From the NCBI GenBank assembly GCA_947039485.1, contig CAMQZC010000005.1:1-64000 (forward strand): a stretch of 64,000 bases of DNA, written 5' to 3'. Both the position numbers and the translations under genes were made by a program. Shown piece after piece: positions 28,401 to 37,191 of the stretch; position 1 is the first letter of the stretch, and every line of letters starts with the position of its first letter. The notes below the pieces were generated by a model. That model did not search any database and was not told the DNA's origin. It worked only from the letters and a program-made list of their open reading frames with translations. Origin of the DNA: an uncultured Verrucomicrobiales bacterium. Lineage in GTDB: Bacteria; Verrucomicrobiota; Verrucomicrobiia; Verrucomicrobiales; Akkermansiaceae.

Positions 28401-31172
28401 AGACAGCTGCGAACTTATGCCGAAGGCAAAGATCTGCAGGCTGATGATGTCCCGCGCTTGCTTCGTCTTATTGAGTCGACAAACGAGGAGATAAAGGCTG
28501 TAGCCCACCATTCTGATTGGGCTGAGGAGAACTTTGCTGAGCTATCCGAGGATTGGGGTCGTATGGAGGAAATTGCAGCAGTAGTCAAGAATTGGGCTGA
28601 TGCGGACTTGGGGGATATAGCAAAGGCGAGCCAGCTTCGCTTGGCTCTTTCGGATAAACTTATTGAGGGTCAGGCTACTTTTGATCGTCTTTACTCAGCA
28701 GATATGGAGGCTTATCAGCAGGCTTTATCTCGATTTGATGAGATGAAGCTCACTCTTTGTAAGAGGATGAAGTTGTCCATTGCCCTGCAGTTGGATTACG
28801 ATTTGTCCGACTGGTGCAATCTGTCTCATTGGTTTGCTCTGCATTTGAAACTCTTGCGCGATTGGTGTCGCTGGCAGCTGGCCGCAGATAAGCTGCGCGA
28901 TGCAGGCTATGGGAGCTATATTGATTACCTTGTGCTTAATGAGGTCCCTATTGGTCAGATAATCAATCAGTTTAATCGTGGTCTTTATCTCGACATGAAG
29001 GAGGAACTGCTCAGGAGAGATGCCTCATTGGGTGAGTTTAACGGTCAGATATTTGAAGACCTTCTTGATAAATATCGTGAGTTGGAGCTGCTCAATGAGA
29101 AGCTCTCGCGCCAAGAACTGGCAGCTCAGTTGGGCTCTCGCATTCCCGACTTTAGCCGTGAGGCCTCGCAAAACTCAGAGCTGGGTATCCTGCAACGCTG
29201 CCTTCGCAGTCGTGGGCGCGGCGTGACCATTCGTCGGATTTTTGAGACCCTACCTCAGCTCATGCCTCGACTCAAGCCATGCATGCTCATGAGTCCAATG
29301 TCGGTGGCTCAGTATATCGATGCTAAGCAGGAGCCTTTTGATTTGCTTATTTTTGATGAGGCCTCTCAGATGCCTACTTGCGAGGCGGTCGGGAGCATTG
29401 CTCGGGCTAAGAGCGTTGTTGTTGTAGGTGATCCGAAGCAGATGCCCCCCACGAGCTTCTTCTCTACTGGCTCTGTTGATGAGGAGGAGATGGAGATGGA
29501 TGATTTGGAGAGTATCTTGGATGATTGTCTAGCACTCTCCATGCCCTCACGCTATTTGCGCTGGCATTATAGGAGTCGGCATGAGAGTCTCATAGCCTTT
29601 AGTAACATGGAGTATTATGAGAATAAGCTACTCACCTACCCATCGCCGGATGACCTGAATAGTAAACTGAGCTTTGTGCCTGTAAAGGGTTTTTACGACA
29701 AAGGTAAGAGCCGGCGAAACGTAGCGGAGGCGGATGCAATCGTGAAGGAAATCTTGCGTAGGTTAGCTGACCCCGTTCTCTCTCGCTTGAGTATCGGTGT
29801 TATTAGTTTTAGCCAAGTGCAGCAAAGCTTGATTGAGGACTTGCTCTTGCAGGCCTTGGCTCGCCCGGAGTATGCAGTTTTGGAGCCTATCGCATTTGCT
29901 GGAAAGGAGCCCATTTTTATCAAAAATCTGGAGAATGTCCAAGGAGATGAAAGAGATGTTATTCTGTTCTCTGTCGGCTATGGTCCCGATGCGTCCGGAC
30001 GTGTTAGTATGAACTTTGGACCGCTCAATCGAGAGGGGGGCTGGAGACGCCTCAATGTAGCAGTGTCTCGTGCCCGCGCTGAGATGCAGGTGTTTTCCTC
30101 GCTTGCAGCAGAGCAAATTGATCTCTCTCGCACACGCTCACAAGGCGTGGCTGGATTGAGAGCCTTTTTAGAGTTTGCTCAAAAGGGGAAATCTGCCTTG
30201 TTGTACAAGAGTAACAGCTCTCGCGTGGAGGAGCCCTCCATGATTGACTTCATATCAATGCAACTCATGAAGCGAGGCTATGAGCTGCGCCGCCACATTG
30301 GGAGCTCTACCTATCGTATTGATATGGCTGTAATTAATCCAGAGAGACCCTCGGAATACCTCTGCGCGATTATCACTGATGGATTAGGATATCATGCTAC
30401 ATCCATTGTACGTGACCGTGAGTTAACTCAGGTGTCTATGCTGCAATCATTGGGCTGGAATATTCTGCGCGTCTGGACTCTGGATTGGCTTCAGGATAGT
30501 GAGCGCGTGATGAATGACTTGCTTCGCGAGCTGGAGAAGTTGCCGCGCGCGATTGCTCAGGAGGCCTCTTCTATGCCTACTACCAAGGGTGTCGATAATC
30601 CCGTTGTTGTGGTAGCAGCTGCGGCTCGTCCCTCTCGCTGGAGACCTTATGAGACGGCATGGATAGCGGCAGCCGATTGTGGAGGTCTCGATCCATTGAG
30701 TGCCATGTTCATCCCAAAAATGTGCATGCATATTGAGCTTATTTTATCCAAGGAGGCGCCTATGCATCAGGAGGCTCTTGCTCGCCGTCTGATGACAATT
30801 TGGGGTCTGAGAACTCTCACTAGTCGGGTGCGTCGCTTTTTTGCTGAAATTTATGATAGGATGGATTTGTGTCATCGCGGTGATTTCCTTTGGGTCTCGA
30901 TCGAGCAGGAGCAGGGCTGGGATTGCTATCGCCTGGAAGATGAGCGCAAAGCGGAGCATATCGTAGCTCAAGAGTATGCCTATGCGGCTCTCGATCTTTT
31001 GCAGCAGCAGCTCGCGATGCCTCGCGAGGATTTGCAAGCAGGGCTAATCGACCTCTTTGACCTCGGTCGTAAGACGGAGAAACTCCGCTCAATCGTGGAT
31101 GCGGGAATTGATTATGGCATGAGCCATGAATTGTTCACCGAGGCGAATGGGCGCTGCAAGTTTGTCGATTGA
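25419..31172 (+). CDS. Giant DUF4011-type SF1 helicase with C-terminal Vsr/DUF559-like nuclease and DUF3320-like region; candidate single-gene defence protein
   Basis: 1917 aa. Walker A HGPPGSGKSQTI, Walker B LLIFDEASQM, GDPKQMPPTSFF, motif VI LNVAVSRARAEMQVF. Nuclease-like block IDMAVINPERPSEYLCAIITDGLGYHATSIVRDRELTQVSMLQSLGWNILRVWTLDW. Confidence 0.88.
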   Translation: MIDFDVQCLAKLNLAMQQNGVLLFQRLVIQHDGMEELRDLKLQISCKPDLFQFCETPISVIVPESSLVLADLRVNWDSERLRELSEAQIVQLQIRLVQGEHLLKEEYLDVDVLPWDFWPGYAILPEMLAAFVTPNAPEIAPLLQRAAQLMLEWTGSAALDAYLSQSEDRARIQIAALYQAIREECIVYSLHPASFESCGQRVRLADKLIDTRLGTCLDMTLFYASCLEAIGLNALVVIRDEHTFVGAWLRDETLADYVSDDASLLRKRIAKGIKEMCFVESTLMNAGKDVSFEDASSSAEAQLLDDASFVCVLDVKRCRLIGVRPLSKGGQSRAVAKSFSAPLPLAPDALDLQRDKVEAQMRQSHVLGRQSIWERKLLDLSLRNNLLNMRPTRSVLPLVSSSINELEDLLAQGKEFSFRHRPEMYKLPEVENGAAAFTTMSPQDPISELIVHDMRNGCLHTVLSELDTERCLTHLYRSARLSLEENGANTLYLALGLLRWYEGPHSERARYAPLMLMPVEMKRRRGVSSGYTIRCSEEEIVINITLLELLKQDFTIDLSHLNELPRDAHGVDVNLIFNTLRQSLKDQPRWDVVEQAVLGVFSFSKFIMWNDIHNNVDKLRRSPVVDSLLQSQLQWSIPECEPLDIDAQLPPAELLLPVPADAYQIEAIYRAAKGESFVLHGPPGSGKSQTITNIIANALYRGKRVLFVAEKMAALSVVHHRLSQIGLNPFCLELHSNKATKLSVLTQLEEAANYGAVAKPAQFSREAERLGSLRKELRCHVDALHERQSMGISLYDALYRLDKDPPPAQTPYRPAAGVSLSLSAEEWTELSDALERLSSCTKLIGSAASHPLSLVGLSTYQSGIEDELARIFKEFDDCCKILQEKKALVEEMLAMTSCSSKPDDLHLILGWVSWITKQDFLTSGLLRQVNFESFEKRAVKLAAHGRSRDAKLGEIDRLLSRPALDLDATPLLRQWREAETLWLLPRWMKQRGIVRQLRTYAEGKDLQADDVPRLLRLIESTNEEIKAVAHHSDWAEENFAELSEDWGRMEEIAAVVKNWADADLGDIAKASQLRLALSDKLIEGQATFDRLYSADMEAYQQALSRFDEMKLTLCKRMKLSIALQLDYDLSDWCNLSHWFALHLKLLRDWCRWQLAADKLRDAGYGSYIDYLVLNEVPIGQIINQFNRGLYLDMKEELLRRDASLGEFNGQIFEDLLDKYRELELLNEKLSRQELAAQLGSRIPDFSREASQNSELGILQRCLRSRGRGVTIRRIFETLPQLMPRLKPCMLMSPMSVAQYIDAKQEPFDLLIFDEASQMPTCEAVGSIARAKSVVVVGDPKQMPPTSFFSTGSVDEEEMEMDDLESILDDCLALSMPSRYLRWHYRSRHESLIAFSNMEYYENKLLTYPSPDDLNSKLSFVPVKGFYDKGKSRRNVAEADAIVKEILRRLADPVLSRLSIGVISFSQVQQSLIEDLLLQALARPEYAVLEPIAFAGKEPIFIKNLENVQGDERDVILFSVGYGPDASGRVSMNFGPLNREGGWRRLNVAVSRARAEMQVFSSLAAEQIDLSRTRSQGVAGLRAFLEFAQKGKSALLYKSNSSRVEEPSMIDFISMQLMKRGYELRRHIGSSTYRIDMAVINPERPSEYLCAIITDGLGYHATSIVRDRELTQVSMLQSLGWNILRVWTLDWLQDSERVMNDLLRELEKLPRAIAQEASSMPTTKGVDNPVVVVAAAARPSRWRPYETAWIAAADCGGLDPLSAMFIPKMCMHIELILSKEAPMHQEALARRLMTIWGLRTLTSRVRRFFAEIYDRMDLCHRGDFLWVSIEQEQGWDCYRLEDERKAEHIVAQEYAYAALDLLQQQLAMPREDLQAGLIDLFDLGRKTEKLRSIVDAGIDYGMSHELFTEANGRCKFVD
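27871..27887. repeat. (TC)8.5 dinucleotide tract inside the helicase ORF
   Basis: TCTCTCTCTCTCTCTCT, encoding SLSLS. Confidence 0.95.
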
Positions 31173-31181
31173 TTTTGTGAA

Positions 31182-31216
31182 AAATGAGCCTAGTCCCTCA
31201 GGGATTAGGCTCATTT
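31182..31216 (+). terminator. Terminator after the helicase
   Basis: AAATGAGCCTAGTCCCT...AGGGATTAGGCTCATTT hairpin. Confidence 0.75.
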
Positions 31217-31271
31217 GTTTGTTAGAGATGTTGGGCTTTTAGCGTGCCCAAGAGTCGCCTGCGTCGATTAG

Positions 31272-32972
31272 CTAAGGGGATTCCTTCTTGATCTCTGTTT
31301 GGAGGTGCTGGGCGCGGGCTGTGATGATCAGCGCTCGCTTGGGCGTGGCTGGACAGATTGCCTCACAGCCTCCGCAGCCGATGCAGAGTTTTTTGTTGAG
31401 GATGGGGGCATGGAGTCGATCGTAGTCGAGTGCCTGATGGGGGCAGACTCTGATGCAGTGACCGCAGCCTGTACACTTGGCCCAGTCAATGACGGGGAGG
31501 CCATTGTGTATGCTGATGGCTTGCGCATAGCATCTTTTCGCGCAGAGGCCGCAGCCTGTGCAGTTCTTTGCGATGAGCTTGGGGCGCGAAACTTTCCTGA
31601 TGTAGAGTGCCTTGGTGGGGCAGTGCTCGATGCAGGCTCCGCACTCGACGCCATCAGCCCAGATGAGGCAGCGCTCGGAGTGGAACTCTGCTAGTCCTAT
31701 TTGCGTTTGCTGCTTGAGCTTAAGTGGAAGATGCGCAATGGCGCCTTCGGGGCAGATGTTGCCGCATTGGTTGCAGTCAAAGGCGCAGAAGCTCTCGCGG
31801 AAGTTGAGGTGGGGCTTGAGCAGCCCACTGAGCCCGTGCTGCATGAGGGAGGGCTTGAGGGTCTTTGTCGGGCAGGCTGTGATGCAGAGGCCGCAGCCTG
31901 TGCAGCTCTGGAGAAAGTTGGCGAGTGATCCTGCGCCCGGGGGGATGACGGCGTGGCAGTGGTTGTTGCTGAGGCTGTCGATGGTGTCGCTGAGTTTCTC
32001 CTGCTCGGCGGATGCTGGGCGGCATGAGGGGAGGGCGAGGCTGCCGATGGCGCAGGCTCCGAGTCCGAGGGCGGCGCGGCGTGCGGGGTCCGCGCTGGGG
32101 GTTGGTCTGGGTTTTGCGGCTTGGTCTTTGCGCCCCATCTTGGCTGGTCTCTCGCTGGGGTCGATTGAGGCAAAGGGGTTGTGAGGTCGGATGCTAATTG
32201 CGCTGTTGGAGCAGGAGGCGATGCAGTTGTAGCAGCCCACGCAGCGAGTCTTGTCGATGCGCATGGTTTTGAGGTCGATGGCCTGTGATTTGCAGCTTTG
32301 CACGCAGTGAGCGCAGCGGCCGCAGTTGGCGGGTGTGAGATGTGGTGCGAGTGGGGCAAAGCGAGAGAGTAGTCCTAGTAGCGCGCCTAGAGGGCAGATG
32401 CTGTTGCAGTAGATGCGACCGCGCCAGATAGCCATGCCAAGCGGTAGGAGGAGCGAGAGCGCGACAAGCAGCAGCAGGGGGAGGCTGTAGCGAGCCCAGT
32501 CAGGCTGGATAAAGCTGCGACCTAGGGCGTTGTTGAGCTCCGCGGCAAGAGGGTTGAGGATGGCACTGCAAAAGCGTGCTGCAATGCTGTAGGGGTCAAG
32601 GAGGCTGAGGATGAGGATGCTGCCCGAGAGCAGGGCGATGAGGCAGCTTCCGCCAAAGAAGGCGCGTATCCAGATAGGGTTGGGGCTGTAGCGCTCGGCC
32701 TTGCCCTTGCGCAGGTGGCGCGCGATATCCTGCATGATGCCCAGCGGGCAAATCCAAGAGCAGTAGACTCGCCCAAGCAACAGCGTGAGTAGCAGCAGGG
32801 AGGCTAGGGCAATAATCGCCCATGACTCCCCTCTCAGGCTGCTGAGGAGGGCAGGGGTGAATTGGCTTCGCGCGATGAGGGCAGACTCATGAGAAGTCCC
32901 CCAAGCGAGAAAACTATAAATGAATATAGCGAGGAATAGCAGCGCGATGAGGCGGCGAATATGGGCTAACAT
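31272..32972 (-). CDS. Membrane polyferredoxin (NapH-like N-terminus plus multiple 4Fe-4S motifs)
   Basis: Two CSWICPLG/CNSICPLG motifs in a TM region and about eight CxxCxxC-type cluster motifs. Confidence 0.88.
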   Translation of the reverse strand: MLAHIRRLIALLFLAIFIYSFLAWGTSHESALIARSQFTPALLSSLRGESWAIIALASLLLLTLLLGRVYCSWICPLGIMQDIARHLRKGKAERYSPNPIWIRAFFGGSCLIALLSGSILILSLLDPYSIAARFCSAILNPLAAELNNALGRSFIQPDWARYSLPLLLLVALSLLLPLGMAIWRGRIYCNSICPLGALLGLLSRFAPLAPHLTPANCGRCAHCVQSCKSQAIDLKTMRIDKTRCVGCYNCIASCSNSAISIRPHNPFASIDPSERPAKMGRKDQAAKPRPTPSADPARRAALGLGACAIGSLALPSCRPASAEQEKLSDTIDSLSNNHCHAVIPPGAGSLANFLQSCTGCGLCITACPTKTLKPSLMQHGLSGLLKPHLNFRESFCAFDCNQCGNICPEGAIAHLPLKLKQQTQIGLAEFHSERCLIWADGVECGACIEHCPTKALYIRKVSRPKLIAKNCTGCGLCAKRCYAQAISIHNGLPVIDWAKCTGCGHCIRVCPHQALDYDRLHAPILNKKLCIGCGGCEAICPATPKRALIITARAQHLQTEIKKESP

Positions 32973-33004
32973 AAGCTGTCGTACGTAGTTGGATGAGCCT
33001 CCGT

Positions 33005-33937
33005 TTAGGCGGGCATAGAGATGCGTCTCATAGGCACGCGGGAGAGGTTTTTCTCACCCATACCCAGAGCGGCGGCGCAGTCGATATGGCGCACGTCTCC
33101 GTCCTGATTGCCTAGCATCTTGCTAGCTGCCGTATCAATGGCAACAATATCGGTGGAGAGTAGCATGGTTTTCATCTCTACGAGGTCATTGATGTCCTTG
33201 CCTTTGGGTCCATTGCGTAGCATGGGGGAGTATGCATCAAGGATGTTGAGCTCTGGCATGCGCACCAGTTGTGTCTCGGCAATGCACTGATGGAGGTCAT
33301 TGTGATGGTAGTGGAGGCGATCCCAGACGATGCCCATGGCGTTTTTCATACAGGCTGTCATGCCAGCACCGCCGTGGTGCTTGAGTACGGGGATATTGAT
33401 GTAGACATCTGCATCGAGGATAGCGCTATGGATGGCAGCCTTGGGCAGCTTGCGAGCTCCTTTGATTTCTACTTCGCGGTAGAGGCTTTTATCAGCTCCT
33501 GAGAGCATGGTGCCGCCTGCGGCTTTGACCGCATCGGCAATGCCGCTGCTTGCGTAAGCGAGCTGCTCGGCATCGCAGCAGTGGTCAAAGACGACTACCT
33601 CCTTGGCGCCAGCATCAAGGCAGAGCTTGATGACATGAGCGACGATGCTGGGGTGGGTGTTGGCTGCGAGCTCGGGGGTCTTGTCCCACGAGGCATTGGG
33701 CTTGAGGACGACGCTCTGTCCCGGCTTGACAAATCGGCTCATGCCGCCCATTGCCGTGATGGCAGCACTGAGCATCTCGACGCGCTCACCACCTTGTACG
33801 GCTACCATCTTGAGCTCGGAGGGCTCGATGCTGGGCTCCTCAGCGGCGCTGGCCGAGGGGAAGAATTCGCTGAGGTTCTCGAGGGCGAAGGCGGCTCCGA
33901 CGCCGAAGCTGAGTTGAATGAAGTTGCGGCGTTTCAT
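33005..33937 (-). CDS. DUF362-domain protein with Tat-type signal
   Basis: MKRRNFIQLSFGVG twin-arginine leader; VVLKPNASWDKTPE, YINIPVLKHHGGAGMTACMKNAMG typical of DUF362. Confidence 0.88.
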   Translation of the reverse strand: MKRRNFIQLSFGVGAAFALENLSEFFPSASAAEEPSIEPSELKMVAVQGGERVEMLSAAITAMGGMSRFVKPGQSVVLKPNASWDKTPELAANTHPSIVAHVIKLCLDAGAKEVVVFDHCCDAEQLAYASSGIADAVKAAGGTMLSGADKSLYREVEIKGARKLPKAAIHSAILDADVYINIPVLKHHGGAGMTACMKNAMGIVWDRLHYHHNDLHQCIAETQLVRMPELNILDAYSPMLRNGPKGKDINDLVEMKTMLLSTDIVAIDTAASKMLGNQDGDVRHIDCAAALGMGEKNLSRVPMRRISMPA

Positions 33938-34121
33938 GAGAATGAGGGGAGGCGGGATGGATTAGCCTTGAGTCTACGCTCAAGGAGAGATGGGGTCAAG
34001 CAGGAAGTTGGGGATGACAAGCTTGTTAGAGGCTGCTGATGTGTCTTTAGCGCAGATTGGAAGTGAGGGTGTCATTGTTGCCGTGGACAGGGATCCCTTA
34101 TCGCAGTGTTGTGGGCTTGCT

Positions 34122-34131
34122 CCCCCCCCCC
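34122..34131. repeat. C10 homopolymer abutting the hpt stop codon
   Basis: TCCCCCCCCCCTTA, read directly. Confidence 0.9.
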
Positions 34132-34647
34132 TTAGCTACCGAGCACGGCAATGTAGGGCAGGTTGCGGTAGCGTTCGGCATCATCCAGTCCGTAGCCAAT
34201 GAGGAATTCGCTTTCTGCGCTCAAGGCTACAAAGTCTGCTTCAAAGTCACAGCGTCTACAGGGCTTCTTGTCGATGGCAACAGCGGTATAGACTTCCTTA
34301 GCTCCTGCCTCAAGTAGGCATTTCTTGATGGTGCAAAGGGTGAGTCCTGTGTCGATGACGTCATCAAGAATTAGGACAATCTTGCCTGCTACTTTGGGGA
34401 TGGGTGTGTCGATATGCACCACGCCGGAGCTCTCATGGCTCTCTCCGTAGCTGCCCACGCGCAGGCTACTCAAGATGTAGTTGCAGGGGAGCTTGCGCAG
34501 GAGGTCGGCTGCATAAAAGAGGGCTCCATGCAGGAGGGGGAGTACGATGATGTCTTCCTGACTGCCAAGCAAGCGCTCAATCTCGCGTGCTTGCTGGCAG
34601 ATTGCCTTGTCAATTTGCTCTGCCGTGTGGAGGGTATTCAAGTTCAT
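34132..34647 (-). CDS. hpt: Hypoxanthine phosphoribosyltransferase (start MNLNTLHTAEQ; ORF extends to 34863)
   Basis: PRTase motif KIVLILDDVIDTGLTL; C-terminal FLIGYGLDDAERYRNLPYIAVL. Confidence 0.92.
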   Translation of the reverse strand: MNLNTLHTAEQIDKAICQQAREIERLLGSQEDIIVLPLLHGALFYAADLLRKLPCNYILSSLRVGSYGESHESSGVVHIDTPIPKVAGKIVLILDDVIDTGLTLCTIKKCLLEAGAKEVYTAVAIDKKPCRRCDFEADFVALSAESEFLIGYGLDDAERYRNLPYIAVLGS

Positions 34648-34651
34648 CGGC

Positions 34652-35911
34652 TTATGTGAGCTTGCGACGGGATACTTTGTAGACTTTATCACCTTGGCGT
34701 GTCTTGGCGGGCAGGGGGATGAAGGCGATGCTGCCCTTGGGTGCTGTATCTGCGGTGATGGTCTCACCCTCCTCGTTGTCGTAGCGCAGTTCCTCGATGG
34801 TGGCGCGTACGATGCCTGTGGTGACGCCTGTGATTTCAAGGATGTCTCCAATCTTGAGATCATAGGCTTCGAGGCGGATTTGTGCGACTCCTATTTTGGG
34901 GTACCAGCGTATGACGCGGCCAAGGTGTTGCCTTTGCTCCAGCGCGAGGCTGTTGGAGCAGCCACTCCATGTGTCCCATTCCTCACCCAGATAGTAGCCG
35001 CCCTGCCAGAATTGGCGGTTGAAGACGCGCAGTAGCTCATCTTCCCAGACGGGGACTTTCTCGGGCGTCCACTCACCTGCTGCGCAGATTTGGACGGCTT
35101 CTTTATAGACTTTGGTGACGGTGGAGACGTAGGACTCAGAGCGTCCGCGTCCCTCGAGTTTGAAGACGGAGACGCCCGCCTCAACGAGTTGGTCGATGAC
35201 GCGGATGGTGCAGATGTCCTTGGGCGACATGATGTATTCGTTGTCGATGTCCATCTCAAAGCCGCTGTCCTTGTCGGTGACGCGGTACTTGCGGCGGCAG
35301 AGTTGGTAGCACTGTCCTCGGTTGGCGCTGGCGTTGTAGGCGGCGAGGCTCATGCCGCACTTGCCAGAGATGCCGATGCAGAGGGCTCCGTGTACAAAGA
35401 TTTCGATGCGGACGAGCTCGCCGCGTGGTCCGCGGATGTCCTCGGCTTTGATGCCCTCGATGATGTGGCGTACTTGGCTGAGCTTGAGCTCGCGGGCGAG
35501 TACCATGACATCGGCATACTGTGCCATGAGGCGTACGCTGCCCATGTTGCAGACGTTGGCTTGGACGGAGATGTGGACTTCGAGCCCGATTTGATGGGAG
35601 TAGCTGATGACGGCCATATCTGCAGCGATGACGGCGTCGATGCCGCTGGCCTTGGCCTCATCGAGGAGCTCCTTCATGCCGGCTATTTCCTCATCATAGA
35701 TGATGATGTTGCAGGTGAGGTAGGCTTTTGCGCCAAAGGCGTGGCAGCGGCGCGCGACTCCTGCGAGGTCAGATACTTGGAAGTTGACTGTGCTGCGTGC
35801 TCGCATGTTGAAGAAGCCTACACCAAAGTAGACGCTATCTGCGCCCGCACGGAGTGCGGCGGCGAGGGATTCAAAGGAGCCGGCTGGCGACATGATTTCA
35901 AGTTGCTGCAT
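34652..35911 (-). CDS. Peptidase U32 family protein
   Basis: MSPAGSFESLAAALRAGADSVYFGV, FVHGALCIGISGKCGMS...NRGQCYQLCRRKY. Confidence 0.93.
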   Translation of the reverse strand: MQQLEIMSPAGSFESLAAALRAGADSVYFGVGFFNMRARSTVNFQVSDLAGVARRCHAFGAKAYLTCNIIIYDEEIAGMKELLDEAKASGIDAVIAADMAVISYSHQIGLEVHISVQANVCNMGSVRLMAQYADVMVLARELKLSQVRHIIEGIKAEDIRGPRGELVRIEIFVHGALCIGISGKCGMSLAAYNASANRGQCYQLCRRKYRVTDKDSGFEMDIDNEYIMSPKDICTIRVIDQLVEAGVSVFKLEGRGRSESYVSTVTKVYKEAVQICAAGEWTPEKVPVWEDELLRVFNRQFWQGGYYLGEEWDTWSGCSNSLALEQRQHLGRVIRWYPKIGVAQIRLEAYDLKIGDILEITGVTTGIVRATIEELRYDNEEGETITADTAPKGSIAFIPLPAKTRQGDKVYKVSRRKLT

Positions 35912-35977
35912 GCGCCTAGTCTACCTTGATTCCCCCTAACAGGTCAAGGCTAATCCCAAGAGGATGGGGATGGCTAC

Positions 35978-36016
35978 AAAAATGGCGCAGGACGGATGCC
36001 GTCCTGCGCCATTTTT
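35978..36016 (-). terminator. Very strong hairpin terminator downstream of the TRL-like gene
   Basis: AAAAATGGCGCAGGACGG-ATG-CCGTCCTGCGCCATTTTT, perfect 18-bp stem. Confidence 0.85.
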
Positions 36017-36034
36017 GATGGGTTTAATCTGTGA

Positions 36035-36349
36035 TTAGTTGCCTCGTACGGTTGTGGTGTACTCGGCGTAGAGACCAAGGACGCTCGTAACGCGCTTGTC
36101 AACGCTGCTTACGGTATTGATGCCACTTGCTTCCTTTGCTGCTTGGATGGAAGCATCGCCAACAGCTATGAGACCGAAGTAGGAGGTTGCGTGTGATACA
36201 CCAATAAGGTTACCGGATGCGGCAGATGCGCTGATGGGGAAGCTGGTGCGGGTGTAGATGAAGCCTATTGGGCGGTCAGGTCGTCCTGCGCAGCTTTGGA
36301 GGATGAGGGCGGCGGCGACAAATGAGAAGATAGAGAGAGTTTTTTTCAT
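36035..36349 (-). CDS. TRL-like family lipoprotein
   Basis: 104 aa; lipobox ALILQSCAG; P(I)GFIYTRTSFPI...G..SYFGLIAVGDASIQAAKEASGI pattern of TRL-like proteins. Confidence 0.7.
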   Translation of the reverse strand: MKKTLSIFSFVAAALILQSCAGRPDRPIGFIYTRTSFPISASAASGNLIGVSHATSYFGLIAVGDASIQAAKEASGINTVSSVDKRVTSVLGLYAEYTTTVRGN

Positions 36350-36511
36350 GGATGTATATTATGTAATATCTTCCTAGCTTTGGGGCTTGAGTAGATGGGT
36401 TTTGGTCGGGCGTTATCTTGTAGATGTATAGGCTTGCGGCTTATTATTCTAGTAGATGCTTCGACTGAGTCCGATTGTACAATAACGGTTGTGCTCTTAC
36501 AAGAGAAAAGT

Positions 36512-37177
36512 TCACCTAAGCTTTTTTTCGTTTTTAGGTGTTAGTTCATTATGCTCATAGCTGTGCAGCAGCGCGGCCATATCGCTGGCGAGGCGGCGCA
36601 GGGCGTGCTCTTTGTCGCGTATGGCTGGTAGGCCCCAGAGTGCAAATTCATTATGCGCAACGACGTTGAAATACATGCCTCTCAGGCAGGTGAGGCACCA
36701 GAGCCAGTCGGGTCGCTCCAGATTGGGGAAGTAGGATTGCAGCGCATCTTTCCATTCTTGGTGGGCAAATGAGTAGTGTGAGGCGTAGACCTCGTGGGTG
36801 AGTTCCGTGGACTCATAGCCCATCTTGTTGAGGAAGCAGAGCAGCTCCTCACCACTGAGGATGGCGCCATCCTCCCAGTGCGTGTAGGGGGCGGCAAGCC
36901 AAGAGAAGATGATCTGCTCAACACTGCCTGAGGCGCGCGCTTGCTCAAGTGCAGCGAGGCAGGCGCGGTTGTAGGGCTCTGAGACATGCGCTAGGGTGTC
37001 GCGGTAGAGGTCAGCCTTGCTGCCAAAGTGGTAGCGGATGAGCCCGATGTTGACATCGGCTTGGTTGGCAATGTCGCGCAGGCTACAGCCTGCAAAGCCA
37101 CGCTCGCTAAAGAGCTGAATGGCCGCTCGCATCATGCTGGCCTTGGTTTGGTCAGATTTGTTGGAGGGTTTGGGCAT
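36512..37177 (-). CDS. TetR family transcriptional regulator
   Basis: IQLFSERGFAGCSLRDIANQADVNIGLIRYHFGSKADLYRDTL HTH. Confidence 0.92.
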   Translation of the reverse strand: MPKPSNKSDQTKASMMRAAIQLFSERGFAGCSLRDIANQADVNIGLIRYHFGSKADLYRDTLAHVSEPYNRACLAALEQARASGSVEQIIFSWLAAPYTHWEDGAILSGEELLCFLNKMGYESTELTHEVYASHYSFAHQEWKDALQSYFPNLERPDWLWCLTCLRGMYFNVVAHNEFALWGLPAIRDKEHALRRLASDMAALLHSYEHNELTPKNEKKLR

Positions 37178-37191
37178 GACGCTCTGTTGAT

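Noticed and set aside
31612-32359. Alternative ORFs (190 aa +, 220 aa -) within the polyferredoxin gene
   Set aside because: The polyferredoxin frame carries all the cluster motifs; the others are low-complexity shadows.
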